DNA from: Ptiloglossa arizonensis
Taxonomy: Eukaryota; Arthropoda; Insecta; Hymenoptera; Colletidae
DNA: 64,000 nucleotides
Direction of reading: 5' to 3'
Assembly (NCBI RefSeq): GCF_051014685.1
Contig: NC_135056.1
Location: 2,294,001 to 2,358,000, forward strand
Positions 1 through 12,847 of this stretch are shown in pieces. Under the pieces are notes generated by a model. That model was given only the letters and a program-made list of their open reading frames with translations, was not told the DNA's origin and searched no databases. Within the stretch, counting starts at the first letter, position 1; each line of letters starts with the position of its first letter. Made by a program: the position numbers and the translations under genes.

Positions 1-1528
1 GTCTTGCAAAATGTTCGAAAGAGTGTTGACAGTTCCTATAGTCGGACACCTGTCATGAGTCAAATACCAGTGTGGATTCCGAAAGGGACCATTGATCATC
101 GACATAATTCGTCACATCCAATCTTTCTCGGACCAGTTGCTTCCTAACTCTAGACATCGATGATACCTTTTACGCGCTACCCTGGGAGTTAATTAGGCAG
201 GGATTCGAAGAGCATGGTGTCCACGTCTATATAGGAACAGTGATCAAGGACTACCTTCGCGATATGTCGATAGAGTACTCAAGCTGTTATGGAGAAAAGG
301 GTTCCACAAGAATGCGTGCCCTTGCCATGGAACCTCAAATGCGATACCGATCTACGGACCAACGAACGAATCAAAAGCATCGGTAGGAAAATATCCTCTC
401 TACGATCGAGATGCTGCCGATGCACTCACCTCACCAAGAGTCGCTACCCACGCTAATTCGAGTAACTGACTCCAGTGTCAAAGTGAAGTTCCACATGAAA
501 TGTCTCAGACTGATCCTCAAGAGCCACTAGCGTTTTAAAGGGCATGTTGGCTACCTGGCCCCACAATTGAAGAAGATAATCGGTGCCCTAGACCGGCTAC
601 TGCTCATCCTACGAGGTCCTAACAACCAGGTTCGCCGCCTCTACACGGACAAGGTGCGCTCGGTAACCCTATACAAGACCCTGTTTGGGTGGGCGACCTA
701 ACTACCTAGTCTATAGGCAGCTGGCGTTAAGGATCGTCCGCTGTTATAGGACCGTGCCCTAAGAGGCAGCGAACGTCCCATCGAAGCATACCCTACTGGA
801 TTTACACACGGGATCGCATGCCCCTTAATGCCACAAGTTAAAACCCTCGAGCCGGGCAGCTCCATGTGGCAGCAGCGACTGGACTCAACCCACCGCTGGC
901 CAGCGAACTGTCGGGACTGTTCGACTACTCTTCCCAGATTGGCTGGACAGAAGTTTTTGTAGCCTTATCTGTCCAACGGTACAAATGCTGTCCGGGAATT
1001 GATTTCTCACTGCCGGGCGTGATGAGAACTACTAATCTCGCAGGAAACTGCAGAGTCACCCGGGAGATGGGTGACCTCGCCATAAAACAGAACTGCTCCC
1101 GAGAGAAGAGATGACACCTCATGATGTCAGAAACAAGATAATAGCCCCAACGATAGCGGACGAAATGGCTATAGATACCGCGGGCAGTTGTGAAATTGAA
1201 CCTCACAGCCGACCTATGTATGGCCCCCTACGACGAGCGTCCAGACACAGAGGATAGTGGAAGGGGGGCGTGTCTTACCGCTTCCCTCCCAATGAAAAGG
1301 TTAGAGGTCGCAGAAATCGTGCTGCATGAGGGGGGCACCAGATATTTTTATGTTTTTAATTCCTGGTGCCTCCCCAAGAATGTGCAAAGATGGCCACCGT
1401 TGTGGGTTTTAGTGGATAGGCTCCGCATCCGGTATTTCCGGGTGCGGGAAATTCCACACTCCCGCTGGCCCCACTCCATAGGATCGGCGAAGTCTTTCGA
1501 AGATTTCCTCCACGCTAAAAAAAAGAGG
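1..1528 (+). mobile_element. R1-clade LINE, 3' part: reverse transcriptase C-terminus, 3' UTR and poly(A)
   Basis: Degenerate non-LTR retrotransposon. From about 177 a frame reads LPWELIRQGFEEHGVHVY then VIKDYLRDMSIEYS, which is the R1-type reverse transcriptase segment around motif B. Near 650 the frame reads KVRSVTLYKTLFG, matching the R1 C-terminal RSVALYGAPVW motif. From about 840 to 1517 there is no open frame, and the sequence resembles the 3' UTRs of the other copies here (around 18500, 34830, 62140). It ends with the shared terminus GATTTCCTCCACG followed by an A-run at 1518-1525. Stops and frameshifts make it non-functional. Its 5' end lies outside the window. Confidence 0.85.
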
Positions 1529-2119
1529 CCACAGAGCGGCTACGCGAACGTATCGAAAGGAACCGCGAGAGATTCCCCTGGCTGATCATCCCAACCGCCC
1601 TTGCACCAAGGGTGTCGCATATTTCGGATAGAAAACTGATTCCGCCTCCCAAGAGTACAAAATAACGACCACATTGGTGGTGGACGAAGGATGAGCCTCC
1701 TATCCCCATGCTGTTGGGTGCAGCTGTGAAAGCCATGAGCGGTCATGAGATTGAAACTCACGGCCACCTTTGGATGTAGCTCCTGAAAAGAAGACCGGCT
1801 AAGCGGCGTGGTTCTGCTCCGAGAATGTGAGGAAAGAGGCAAGCTGTATAGAAAGAGGGAAAGAAAAGGGAGAAGGAGTGGGGAGAGGGGGAGGGTTAGG
1901 GGAGAAGGAGGAGGTGGGAGAGAAGAAAGGAAAAGGAGCACCGGATGTTACGCTGTTTGCAGTTTCCGATGTCTCCCCAAAATCATGCAAGTATGGTCAT
2001 CGTGGGAGTTTTAGTGGATTAGCTCCGTACCCAGGTTAGCTGAGTGTGGCGAATCCCACATTTCTCTTGAATCTGCACCAAGAGATCGAAATTTTTGGAA
2101 GATTTTCCTTGCGTTAAAA
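1529..2119 (+). mobile_element. R1-type LINE, 5'-truncated 3' UTR copy
   Basis: Second head-to-tail 3' end. It contains the segment around 1670-1770 that is also found at 17340-17440, a polypurine insert, the conserved hairpin (about 1936-1978), the GGAGTTTTAGTGG block near 2004 and an A-run at about 2118-2127. There is no coding part. The start is placed just after the poly(A) of the upstream copy and is approximate. Confidence 0.7.
1822..1937 (+). repeat. Polypurine tract with a G-quadruplex motif
   Basis: More than 100 bases almost entirely A/G on the plus strand. Positions 1880-1902 hold four G-runs (4, 5, 3 and 4 G) separated by loops of 3, 1 and 3 bases, a canonical G-quadruplex pattern. 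Long open frames on both strands across it are low-complexity by-products. Confidence 0.8.
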
Positions 2120-2766
2120 CAAAAAAAAAATGGACATATGAACGCCATATCTTATTGGAGAAAATTGAAAGGGACTTCTTCTGTGAACTAATCATGTTGC
2201 AGAAGAAAACTGCAAAAAGGGAGGATGCCGTCGCCCAAGTCATCTGTTTCAGTCTCCCTTTGCGACGACAGGAAGAGACCTGAGGAACTTGGGCCGCTCT
2301 CACATGGGTCTCGACAACCCGTGTGAGTACTGTTCTCTGCCGCGCCGATGCGCGCGTTCGGTCGGGTATGTGTATGTATGTGTGTATGGCTACGCCAATG
2401 ACGCGGGAGGGAAGAACCGCACTCTCTTCCGTCCATCCTTTGCCGGAGCGCAATCGGGGAGACTGTTGTTGACCGTGACTTTGAGCCTCACACCCGCTAA
2501 TCCTACAGCCCCCTATCCTGGGGCGATGTGATAGAGTAATTCTGCCGTGTGTTTTCAACGTCGTGACGGGGACTTTTCTAACCATTACACGAGAAGGGAC
2601 ACCAAATATGCCGCTAATAATTTCCAGTGTCACTTTATGATCGTACTATGATTTTAGTGTGTAAACTCCGCATTCTAAGTGTAGGGGTGAGGAATCCCAC
2701 ACTCCTTTTGACCTTACCCCATGGGGTCAGGAAAATCTTGAAAAAATTTCCTCCACGAAAAAGGTA
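2120..2766 (+). mobile_element. R1-type LINE, third head-to-tail 3' UTR copy
   Basis: Includes the block with TTGCAGAAGAAAACTGC near 2194, typical of the 3' UTR of this family (compare 18670 and 62225). A diverged hairpin lies at about 2590-2632, and the terminus TTTCCTCCACGAAAAAGG ends near 2766. No open frame with LINE similarity is present. The boundary with the preceding copy is approximate. Confidence 0.6.
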
Positions 2767-5488
2767 ATTTAATCAAAAAAGTTTATGGGTTGGAAGGATG
2801 GTCACTTCTCCTAACCATTTTCTGTGAGCTTGAATTGACGCCTCTTATTTCTGCTTGCTTACGATATTGTGAAAATGCTAGCTGCATTCAGAATGATTAT
2901 GCTGCATCCTTCTCGATTCATTCCCTTCGATATCTTTTATAGACATACTTATCGTTGGATACTTTTTGCCCAAATGTCCAATTGTATAATATCTATCGGA
3001 TGTGCAATTTCATTTTTCTTGACACACTATTTTCTATACCATTACATGTATTTTGCACTTTAATTTTTGTCTCATTTTCCGTATTTTGATTTTATTTGAT
3101 GGCTATTCAGTTTTGTACGTTGTTTATTATTTTTTGTTGGTTTTTAGCTTGATTACTTAATTTTCGTTTTTCACTCTCAGATTTTCTATGTTTTTTTTTT
3201 TAATATTTGAATTATTTCTCCATTGCAATTGTGCAAGAGTTTGTTTTCTTTGCCCTGTATCCGTGATAATTACATCGAAGATAACAAACTGAAACTTAGC
3301 GATATAGTTTAAGACTGTAGGTTGTTTTTCGAAGCCTTTGAAATTTGTAACATTTTTTTCTTTTTTTTTTCTTTGTTTTTGCACCGAGTTTCTTCTCTAT
3401 GATTCAAATTAGCACGAAACAGCACTAGAACACAACTTTTTACTGCTAAGTGTATTATCTGCTCGGCGGTTATTAATAAATTACAATAAAAGTTAATCGT
3501 AGAATATCGGTCACCCTTTATTGTTCAATATCTGCTGAACTATTGGTCGTCTTCACTTCTGATTGCACACGAGACAAATACTTAGTCATTTATCCACCTA
3601 CAAAGCTTCATTATAATCCGAGCGTTACACTGTACGTGGTTCCCTTGTTAGTTTCAATTGAACACCTCCCTTTTAATATGTACTTATAATATGCACTTTT
3701 AATATGTAGAAAGAATTATTAACAATACTATATGCTTCTAGTAAATCATGTTTCAACTTTCATAAACAAAATTCACACATAAACTCATCGATATGTCGAA
3801 GTTAACTATAATTTTTAATTTTTGAATCGCCGACTTTATTATATTTGTATTTACACGTTGTAATCTTTAATTACATACATGAAATAATGATTTTTTAAGT
3901 TTTTATTTAGAAACTAAGTATTTTTACTTAGAAGTATATAAGAGTTTATCTAAATATAAATGTCACTAGAAAGTAGTATGTAGCATAGTAAATTTGCAGT
4001 CTTTTTACATCAAAACCGCAATATTTAGAATGTAGAAAACAGTTGTGCCAAAATGTAGAAATCGGTTAATAAATAAATGAACACATATAGAATTGCATTT
4101 CATAACATAACATACTTCTTACGTAAAGAAAATCCAAACGAAAAATTTTACTACAATGTAACGAGAATTCAGGAATGTGAAACAATCCGAAACAGAAAGA
4201 GATAGAAGAAAAAACTATTGAAGATGACTTACGTTTACGATACTGCACCAAGGATTCTTTTGCTGATTATATTCTAGAAGCTTCGGAGACTAACAAAAAT
4301 AAAGCACTTCACACTGCATCACCATTTACCACCATTATAGCAATAGAAAAATCAAATTTCAGTAATTTTATCAATGTTATTCAACCAATAAATTCCTTAC
4401 AATACAAGTACATAAAAGACCATCATTACACCGCGCTGTTTGCCGCGCATCTATCAGGTACTTTTCGCGGTAGGTATGTACGATACAACATACATAATGC
4501 ATACCCCACCAATGGCGGCAACATTGCTCTGATAGGAGCATTATTGGCTAATCAACAGTCAGCTTCTTAAACGTAAACGAATGATACTGTTGAATGTTTC
4601 GCGCTCTTGTATAAATGTATCTATACATACGTAAACATATAAATTTATTTTTGCTACACGATTATTTTTATATTATTTTATATATTGTCTGGAATAAAAT
4701 AAAAGTGTAAAAAATGAAGAAACGTGTGAAACTTTTAAGAATATACCTACATATATTAAGAAATTCAAAGGGTATCTAAAACAATAATGGATCTTACTTT
4801 ATTTTAGTAAAATTACAGAATATTCTTATTTCTATTATTACTTATTTGTAACAATTCATATATGTACAAATTTTACTTTTGTATACAAAAAATATCAATA
4901 ATTAATTAAGAGAATTGAGTATTTTTTCGTGATGACATTTTTTCTGGCTCCTAATTTCATTGACATCACATTTTTCCGAGATAAATTTTTTTTCTCGTCA
5001 ATTATGAAGCTAATTTACTTTTTAATTTTTCTTACTATTTGTCATAATAAATGTTCAATGTAATTAAATTAATGTTTACTATACGTATGTACATTTCTTG
5101 CATGAATGATGCACATTTTATATCATTCAAGTATCACTAATTCAATTTATTTATCTGCTTAAGGTACATATTGAAGAATTAGGTTACTAAAATTCATAAT
5201 AAAAGTGAAAGAATTAACGATATTTAAAAATATATTTAAACCAAAATTATTTATAACAATAAGATAGTAGTATTGATCATTTAAAACAAACTGATCCTTC
5301 TTTTCGGAAAATTTTTAATCAATACTCAGAAATATCCAAAACCTATTAATAGCGATAAATGATAATCATATATTACAATATGTATGTAATTATTACAAAT
5401 AATTTAAATCTCTACTAAATTTCATATTTTACAAAATGAATTAGATTTAATAAAGATTCCACTATTTTTAGTTATAATACATTTTCAA
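2767..5488. other. AT-rich intergenic stretch
   Basis: No recognisable coding or RNA gene. The part just left of 5489 presumably holds the 3' UTR of the minus-strand zinc-finger gene; several T-rich candidate poly(A) signals exist but none stands out. At 4230-4240 the minus strand has a good splice donor (AAAC followed by GTAAGT), which could be a leftover non-coding exon. A less AT-rich patch at 4430-4570 is unexplained. Confidence 0.5.
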
Positions 5489-8400
5489 CTAGCTGTGACA
5501 CTGAGAAAACGTGAGATTACTTTTCAAACTTTCTCTATCAAACTTTATATCACATTTGTCTATAACACTGTTCTGACAAAGAATTGACATCCCATCATTT
5601 TGTAAAGATTTAAAACGCTTAGAGGGTTGTTCTATGTCCTTTTCCAAATTATCCTCTTCCTGAATCAACGATTTTTTAACAAATGGTTTATTAAAAGGTT
5701 TTACAATTAAAGCATCTTTCCGAAATGCCACTTCCTTTAAATCATAGATAAAATCTTTGTTCATAGGTTTTATCTTATTGCGAATAGGACGTTGTGGTTT
5801 TGAATTGTCTTGCAAAGACACAATATCACATTCCTTGAAATCAGAGCTTCTTGGTTGTGTTTCAATATTTTCGTTATTTTGTAATTTTAAACTAGACTTC
5901 TCTGGAAGCGTGGTTTCTTTTTCTTCCACTTGTTTTGTAGAATTTAATTCAGAAGATCCAAAAATAACTTCCATCACCATTCTCCTGAGTTCAGGATCCA
6001 GTTCCGGAGTATTTTGACCTTTAATGCCATTACTAAAAGTCTCTTGAGTTTTCTCAGTTACATGAACTACTTCTTGAAACACAGAAAAATTTTTATTCGT
6101 TACTTCTGCATTTGTTTCTGTTTCATCTACTACTGCTGCTTCTATCTCACCTACTGTTTCTTCTTGCATTAGAATTTCTGGATCTATATACCTTGGAGAA
6201 ATGTTGATTTCCACAACTTCTGGAGTATGAAACTCCTCTTCTATGTTAGTTATATTTAACATGATATCTTGTTCACATGTATATTGATCATCCGAAATCT
6301 GGGTTATCATTTCTTCTATAATAATACGGTTATTCTGAGCATTGTGCACTTTATTACAATGTGCCACACAGTCACATTTAATAAAGCATTTAAAGTCACA
6401 AAGTTTACACTGATAACGATTCCAACCTATGTGAATGGCAGCATGTCTTCTTAAATTAGTCACTGAAGTAAATTTTTGTTTGCATAGAAGGCACTGCAGT
6501 TTTTGGAAATTCACTATTGAAGCTACTTTTGTTTCCATTACTAACACATGATCCACTTTTTCAGTTCCTATTTCTTCTTCAACATTTACCTTCGGTGATA
6601 TGCTCCTTGTATTATTACCTAGAAAAGTTTTACTTCATAGTGCATGTTTTACTATAGAATAAATAATTAATTAATTTTAAGCAAATAAGTAAAAACAGTA
6701 AAAAAAATTAATTTATAATATAAACTCAATTTTAAAGTGTTTTTACTGAATGGCATCATACAAATTCCTGTTACCATGTGTAAAATATTATGTGGAGACT
6801 AATTAAAGTTAAACGTCATGTGACATATATTATGAGTATAGGTTCCATTCATCAAATTGGTTTTATTATAGTACATAACTGTTTTAGGTATTTGCTTTTT
6901 ATTGTTTTTGATTTTTACACACCTATGCTTTAAACTTAGTATTGTAAATTTTTTGCTTGGTTTGGTTTTATAAATTGTTAGAGTACATTCATTTGATTTG
7001 TAAATTACTATCGAGAAACGTTTCATTTCACCATTTGTTGCTTTCACAAGTTTGGACAATTCCCTTCTATTACTTTAAATAGTTCCAACTAATGTCATCC
7101 ATTTTGCCAACTTTTGTCACCAGTGATGCATTTGTGAAAAAGTTGTCTGTCATAAATTTCTTCCATATTAAGAATGGTTCGACTAGTTTGAGGACAACAA
7201 ATTCACCCAATGATATTGACAATGACCTTGTTTCTTCTTTTCCCAATTATGAAAATTCGTTTGCAACATATTTACTATTGACATTCAATGTTAGCCAAAA
7301 TTAAATACTAAATTTATCGAATTTATTTGACATGTATTGTGTAAATTTACATCTCACTTTTGTAAAGAATAGTTGTTCATCAAGAGTCAAATTTATATGA
7401 CTCAATTAATCTGTTCCATACATCTAAAATTAAGGCAAATTTGTCGATTTTTAGACGTTGACTTTACCGCGTTTTTTTATCAAATTGGAAGAATTTTTAA
7501 ATTTCTGTGAAAGAATTCCTTCTTATAATTTTATAAAAAAAAAACAGGTTCCCATTTCGAATTCTACAAATATAAAATAAACAAATTTTCTGCTTAATAA
7601 GTGCTATGCGCATATAAAATTGCAATGAAGACATAATTTTGATACAGGAAGACCTTATTCAGTTCCTAAAAATTCCTTCCTTATTTGAAACTATATAATA
7701 CTCTTCCGACTATTGATCCTTTCTTTATTCATTGCCAAACAGTTACATCAAGAGCCACCTTAATGTTCTCAATATTTTGGTCACTCAGTCTGTACTGTGT
7801 GATTCTCAAAATGATACTGTATTTAAATTTCATTTAGCTATAGAGAACTCATTATGAAGAGAGCATTTCTTGAGAATCTTTGATAAAACTCTGTTATTTA
7901 TGCTTTTCTTGATATGGACTCTGTCAGATTATTCAAATGCTTATGACAAAGCCAAACATACAGTATTCAGATGTATGAAACTGTAGCTGGTTAGATTTTA
8001 CTTAAATTCAGAGCTAGTCTTATTTAAGTTTCAGGCAGAGAACTTTGGAAAAAAATGTAAATTTGTCAACAAATAAGCCGGGAGATGAAATTTCTTCAGT
8101 AAAAAAAGAAGCAAAAATGGCTTAAAACATTGTTTAATCAGATAATATAAGAATTTAGATAAAGTTAGATGAACACAAGAAATAACAATGAATGTACAAT
8201 TTTAAATTTTATTCTGAAATCAGTCATTTGATTAAACCCAGAATGGTTAGCAACAAAAAAATATTCTAGTTCCTGTATGAACATAAAAAGTCATATGAAA
8301 GTTAAATGAATTTTAAAACGCCTACTTTTTCACTTATAAACACTTTTTGTTTACAACAGAATTAAGTAAGAACACTTTATTAATAAAATCCATGGAAATG

Positions 8401-11400
8401 ATTTCCTTCAGCAATAATGCATATTTGCATCAACATCTGTTGGATTGTTGAATGCATTACAAAATTTTCACAATATTTCAAATTTGATCACACAAAACAA
8501 TAATACCATTTTGAAATACTTTTACTGCTGCAACAGAAGTATTACAAACAAATCTTAATATATGCCCACAGATAAAAATCCGTTAATTCTAAATCAACAC
8601 CAACACATTCAGCTACAAATGATATTATTCTTTATTTTTAACAGAAAGAAAATAATAACAGCATTTCTAACTTTTAAATTTGACAAACATTTTTATCAAA
8701 CTCTATCGTAAATAAAAGCTGTTAATAACTGAAAAAGGAAATATTTTCAGGCTTATGTTTGTATGACTTATTTTTTCCTTCCAATGAGTTAAATTTCTTT
8801 GTAAAGTCTGACCATCTATTTCTAAAGCACTCTATATATCATAAGACGTTTAATTATATTTACTTATATCTCTAAAATCGTCACACATTTATACCTAATA
8901 TTTTAGGAATAGCAACAGAGATCTATATGCTACAATTATGAAAAATCACATAAAAAATCCAATACGATATCTCTAAATAATTATTATTCTTGATGTAATA
9001 AAAATAATATTCTTACCTATATTGTTATTCAACCTCTTTGCAGTATTCTTGTTTTTTCTTTTCTTACTTCCAACATTAGTTTTGTGTTTATTTATATTAA
9101 CGTACACAATTTCTAAAGGATCAGAGACATCACTGACAGAAGAAAGGTTAGGTTTCATTGCCTCTTCTTTTTTACCATTTGTAAAAACTGTTATATTTTC
9201 AGTAGTTCCATTTTGTGAAATTGATTCTTCATTTTCTAACATATCCCAATCGGCTTTGCTTAGACAGGTAACTGCTTCTACACGAATAGATGTTTCATTA
9301 CTATTACTAATTTCTGAAGGATCAGAAGTAATTGTGGTTTCATTTAAAACACGATCTGGGGAAACTTTATTTGTTTTCCTGATTTTAGTTGTACTCTCAT
9401 AGGCTGCTACACGCCTATGGCAGTACTGTGAATGAGCAGATAAAGCTGCCTTCCTATCAAATCGTTTTCCACAACCTCCACATCTTTGCAATTCTGTATC
9501 AGATTCTAGGTGATCCATCCACTCCTATTAAAATACCATGTTTTTAAAATTAACAATAATTTAGTATGAATTGAAGAACTATTGTAGCACTTGAGATACC
9601 TGTGTTTCATTAACTTGTAGCATTCCACTCATTAAACTCTTATTGGCGTATTGTTTCTGCAAATCCTCTGCCACAGTTGTATCCTTAATGAATGCCTTTT
9701 CCTGAATTTGTGATCTGAGCTTCCGCACTTGTTCATTGGACTTTCTATGAACTGCATTTTAAAATGATAATAAAAGATTATTAATAAATGAAAATTTCCG
9801 ACTATTTTAAAATTTAATTAGATTATTGATTTAATTTCTATTTTGACGTAATTTTATGTCATTTATTGTCATTTATAATTTCAATTCAATTTTTCCTTTT
9901 AGTAATTTATAAGATTAATCTCAAAGCTAATACTGCTAATGTTACTTTAGAAAAATTTATATTTTTAAATTTTGTAAATACCTTTGAAGAGATGCCGATA
10001 CACACTCCAAGTGTTTGCAAATGTATTAGAACAACAAGGGCAAGGATAGCATAATCTATGAGATGTGTGCAATGTTCTTGTATGAACTGCTAATGTTTTT
10101 TTTGTTGAAAATTTTGCACCACCTAATAATTAAAGACTATCAGAAGTAGAAAACTATTACTAGTAATGATTACAATTATAAATATACAGATATAGTCAAG
10201 ATCAACCAATAATAAGTAGCCCTCTTAATAGTTAAGATACTATGAAAGTTAAAAAAAAAGTTAATAAGCCGTTGTTACACAATATAGAAGGGACAATTAT
10301 ATCATAGTAACACACTCTGTTTACTTACAATCGCTTCCTTGATGTAAAGGTCATCATTACTTTTTTGAATAGAATGCTGTATTTTTATATATTTTACTAA
10401 TAGCGCCTATTAAGATAATTATAATAACCTTGAACAGAAGATTATTGAAAATCAGTTATGATAATATTTTGAAAGCGACTGTACTTTAATATGATGGAAA
10501 TTTTTTTCTACTAATATAATTTTCTCAAGATATTGAAGATGCTAATTATTATTGGTTCAGCAAATATAAGCACACATACATATATTAACTAAAAAATAGA
10601 GATTTAGAAATAATGATAACATACATGTAGAACAGATAAGTTCAGTTTCACAAACATTACCAATCTCTTCGTTACTACAATTCTTATTCTTCCATGCATG
10701 ACTAGTTTCCAAAATTTGTCCATCTGGACCTAGCACTGCAGTTTGCTCACTTATCATATCTTTTAGCTCCATTACCTAAATTTAATTACATCTTCATAAT
10801 CACATTATCATATTTACCATCTTCATTTTTAATTGATTATTCACAATTGTACCTGTGTTTTCATTAAATCTGTATAACTTTGAGTTGAAACTACTGATTC
10901 AACCGTCTGATAAACTGCAGATGAATTTGATTGCATAGTCTCCAAATATGACTGTTCTATGTTGGAATCTAAACTTTTTATTTGTTTTTTCTGTAACATA
11001 TTAACGACAGAAGTAAGATCCTTTCTTTGCTCTTCTTTAGAAACTTGGCTTCTCAAGATCCTATCATTTCCACAAGACTCTTGGATTATTTTCTCTGATT
11101 TTTGCATACTTGATTTTGTTGGAAAAATCTGTAGCATAGTTAAAGTTTATATATATATATATAAAGAAAATATTGAGATTCAAAATACATCAAGAAAACA
11201 TGGTCAAACATATATTAGTATTAACACACTCATGGTGAAGGCTTTTCTTGTGAACTTTCATACTTGGTAATATTACGTTTTATACCAGACTTTCATATTG
11301 ATGACACAGAGCAATATGCTCATAGTATTTTCAACTAGATTCCATCAATTTCAATAAAAATAGTGACAAAATGATGTAAATAATGTTTTAGCACATAATA

Positions 11401-12805
11401 AGGATTCAACAAAACATGACTGGCATCATACAAATCATCAATTCACAATGAATGTACTAATCTAATTTGTATTATATTAATTTATATCATATTAATAATT
11501 ATAATTAATGTTACATAATTTATTTATACTATATTTCATTAATATTATACCTTATTAATAGCATTTATATTATAATTGCAAGCAAGAATTGCAAACACAT
11601 TAGATTAATACAGATACATATTTAATAATGTTCTCTATTTATTATGCTTATAAATTTATTATTGTGCATGTGTGTGTGTGTGTATTCCTTATATTTGCAA
11701 ATTACTTTAGTAAAACAAGTAAATCAATTTATGATAAAAGGTTTAATAACAGTTTAGAGTATCATCTAAAGTAAAATATTGTCACAATAATAAATAATTA
11801 ATTATTATTAATTATTAATAACATTCTTGGAATTTTGCCAATAAAAAAAAATGTATTGCAAAGACACATTGAAGTAAAATCCTTTTTGAGTATCTGTAAC
11901 TCTTAAGTAGGCCCTAAAATTTATGTGTATTTACAACATTAAAAACATTTAAAGTCAGTTAATGGTTTCAAATTATGAATGGATAATCACTATTTTTTTG
12001 TAAAACATCTTTTACTCAAAAATACAATTTAGATAATTTTATGTAGTTTTAGAAAGGGAATCAATTTTTAAGTAATTCCAATGTTATTTTTACTTTATGA
12101 AACTGATATTTTGTTTAGAAAACACATTAATATCACAATAATTAACATATTCATGCAGCATATACCACATGGTAATACATATGAGATTTTCTCTGTAAAC
12201 ATGAAAATCCACTTACGGTGCGCATGTATAAGTCACTTTTCTAAAACTTCAAAATGTACAGGTACAAGGAAACTATATATATTTGATATACTAACCAGCT
12301 TATTATCCACATATGCATAGAAAACATCAAGAAAAATGTTTTTGTGCCTATGAAAAAATTATAGAGCCATTGCTCACATGAATATGTTAACTTTGTAATT
12401 ATTACATGAGATTACTTTAAAGTGTTATCTTTGTACTGAAATACACAAAGTGGAACGTACAGTATCGTAATTGTTCGAAGAATTTCTAGAAAATGTGACA
12501 TCATATTTTTCTTTACAATACATCCGTTTATGAGAAATGAAGTTAACCAGGCTTCTGAAGAGGCTTCGACATATACGACACTCATATACCAAATCGCATT
12601 CATATGCCAAAATGGATCTAACTTCATCACTGCCATTTTCTAAAACTTTGCTCACACGGTACAGAGATGACACGCTTGTGTCTATTGGTGGACGCAGTTG
12701 CGACAAATCTGGGTTAATAGGAATAACTTCTTTGGAAGGAAATTTAACTCTTCCAAATTTGCCATTATGTTTTTTAGTTTTTGTCTTTGCTTTCATTGAT
12801 TTCAT
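5489..12805 (-). CDS. ZNF800: ZNF800-type C2H2 zinc-finger protein
   Basis: Probable nuclear DNA-binding transcription regulator. Seven coding exons, transcribed order: 12805-12461, 11128-10853, 10775-10625, 10122-9982, 9751-9600, 9524-9017, 6618-5489. All introns are GT-AG, phases close, and the protein is 900 residues. The N-terminal block with RPPIDTSVSSLYRVSKVLE and YECDLVYECRICRSLFRSL is the ZNF800 hallmark; its finger (C76, C79, H92, C97) is C2HC. C2H2 fingers follow at about 255-276, 285-306, 370-391, 567-587 and 595-616, several of them completed across exon junctions. The rest is acidic and low complexity. A TGA lies in frame just upstream in the first coding exon, which opens with an acceptor at 12848, so the first in-frame ATG (12805) is chosen and a non-coding 5' exon is expected upstream. 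Intron 6 carries a piggyBac relic. Confidence 0.88.
6799..7540 (-). mobile_element. piggyBac transposase relic in the zinc-finger gene intron
   Basis: Minus-strand frames match the piggyBac DDE transposase in order: QFDKKTR near 7520; LTLDEQLFFTKVRCKFTQYM near 7360 (family DEQLFPTK.RCRFTQYMP); GEFVVLKLVEP and MTDNFFTNA around 7130-7230 (the catalytic D of DNFFT is present); then CTLTIYKTKPSKKFTILS and PKTVMYYNKTNLM in the 86-codon frame ending at 6799. Several frameshifts and stops separate the blocks. I did not find terminal repeats or TTAA boundaries with confidence. Confidence 0.85.
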
Positions 12806-12847
12806 TTTCTGCAAGTGTTGTACATCCAATGTATTATCTTGTCAGAA

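Noticed and set aside
1540..2633. Open frames of 60-204 codons on both strands over the LINE 3' UTRs
   Set aside because: They cross transposon boundaries and the polypurine tract, are low complexity or match nothing, and are explained by GC-rich non-coding repeat DNA.
8000..8970. Remainder of the large zinc-finger gene intron searched for a continuing piggyBac
   Set aside because: No further transposase blocks or TTAA-bounded ends could be recognised.
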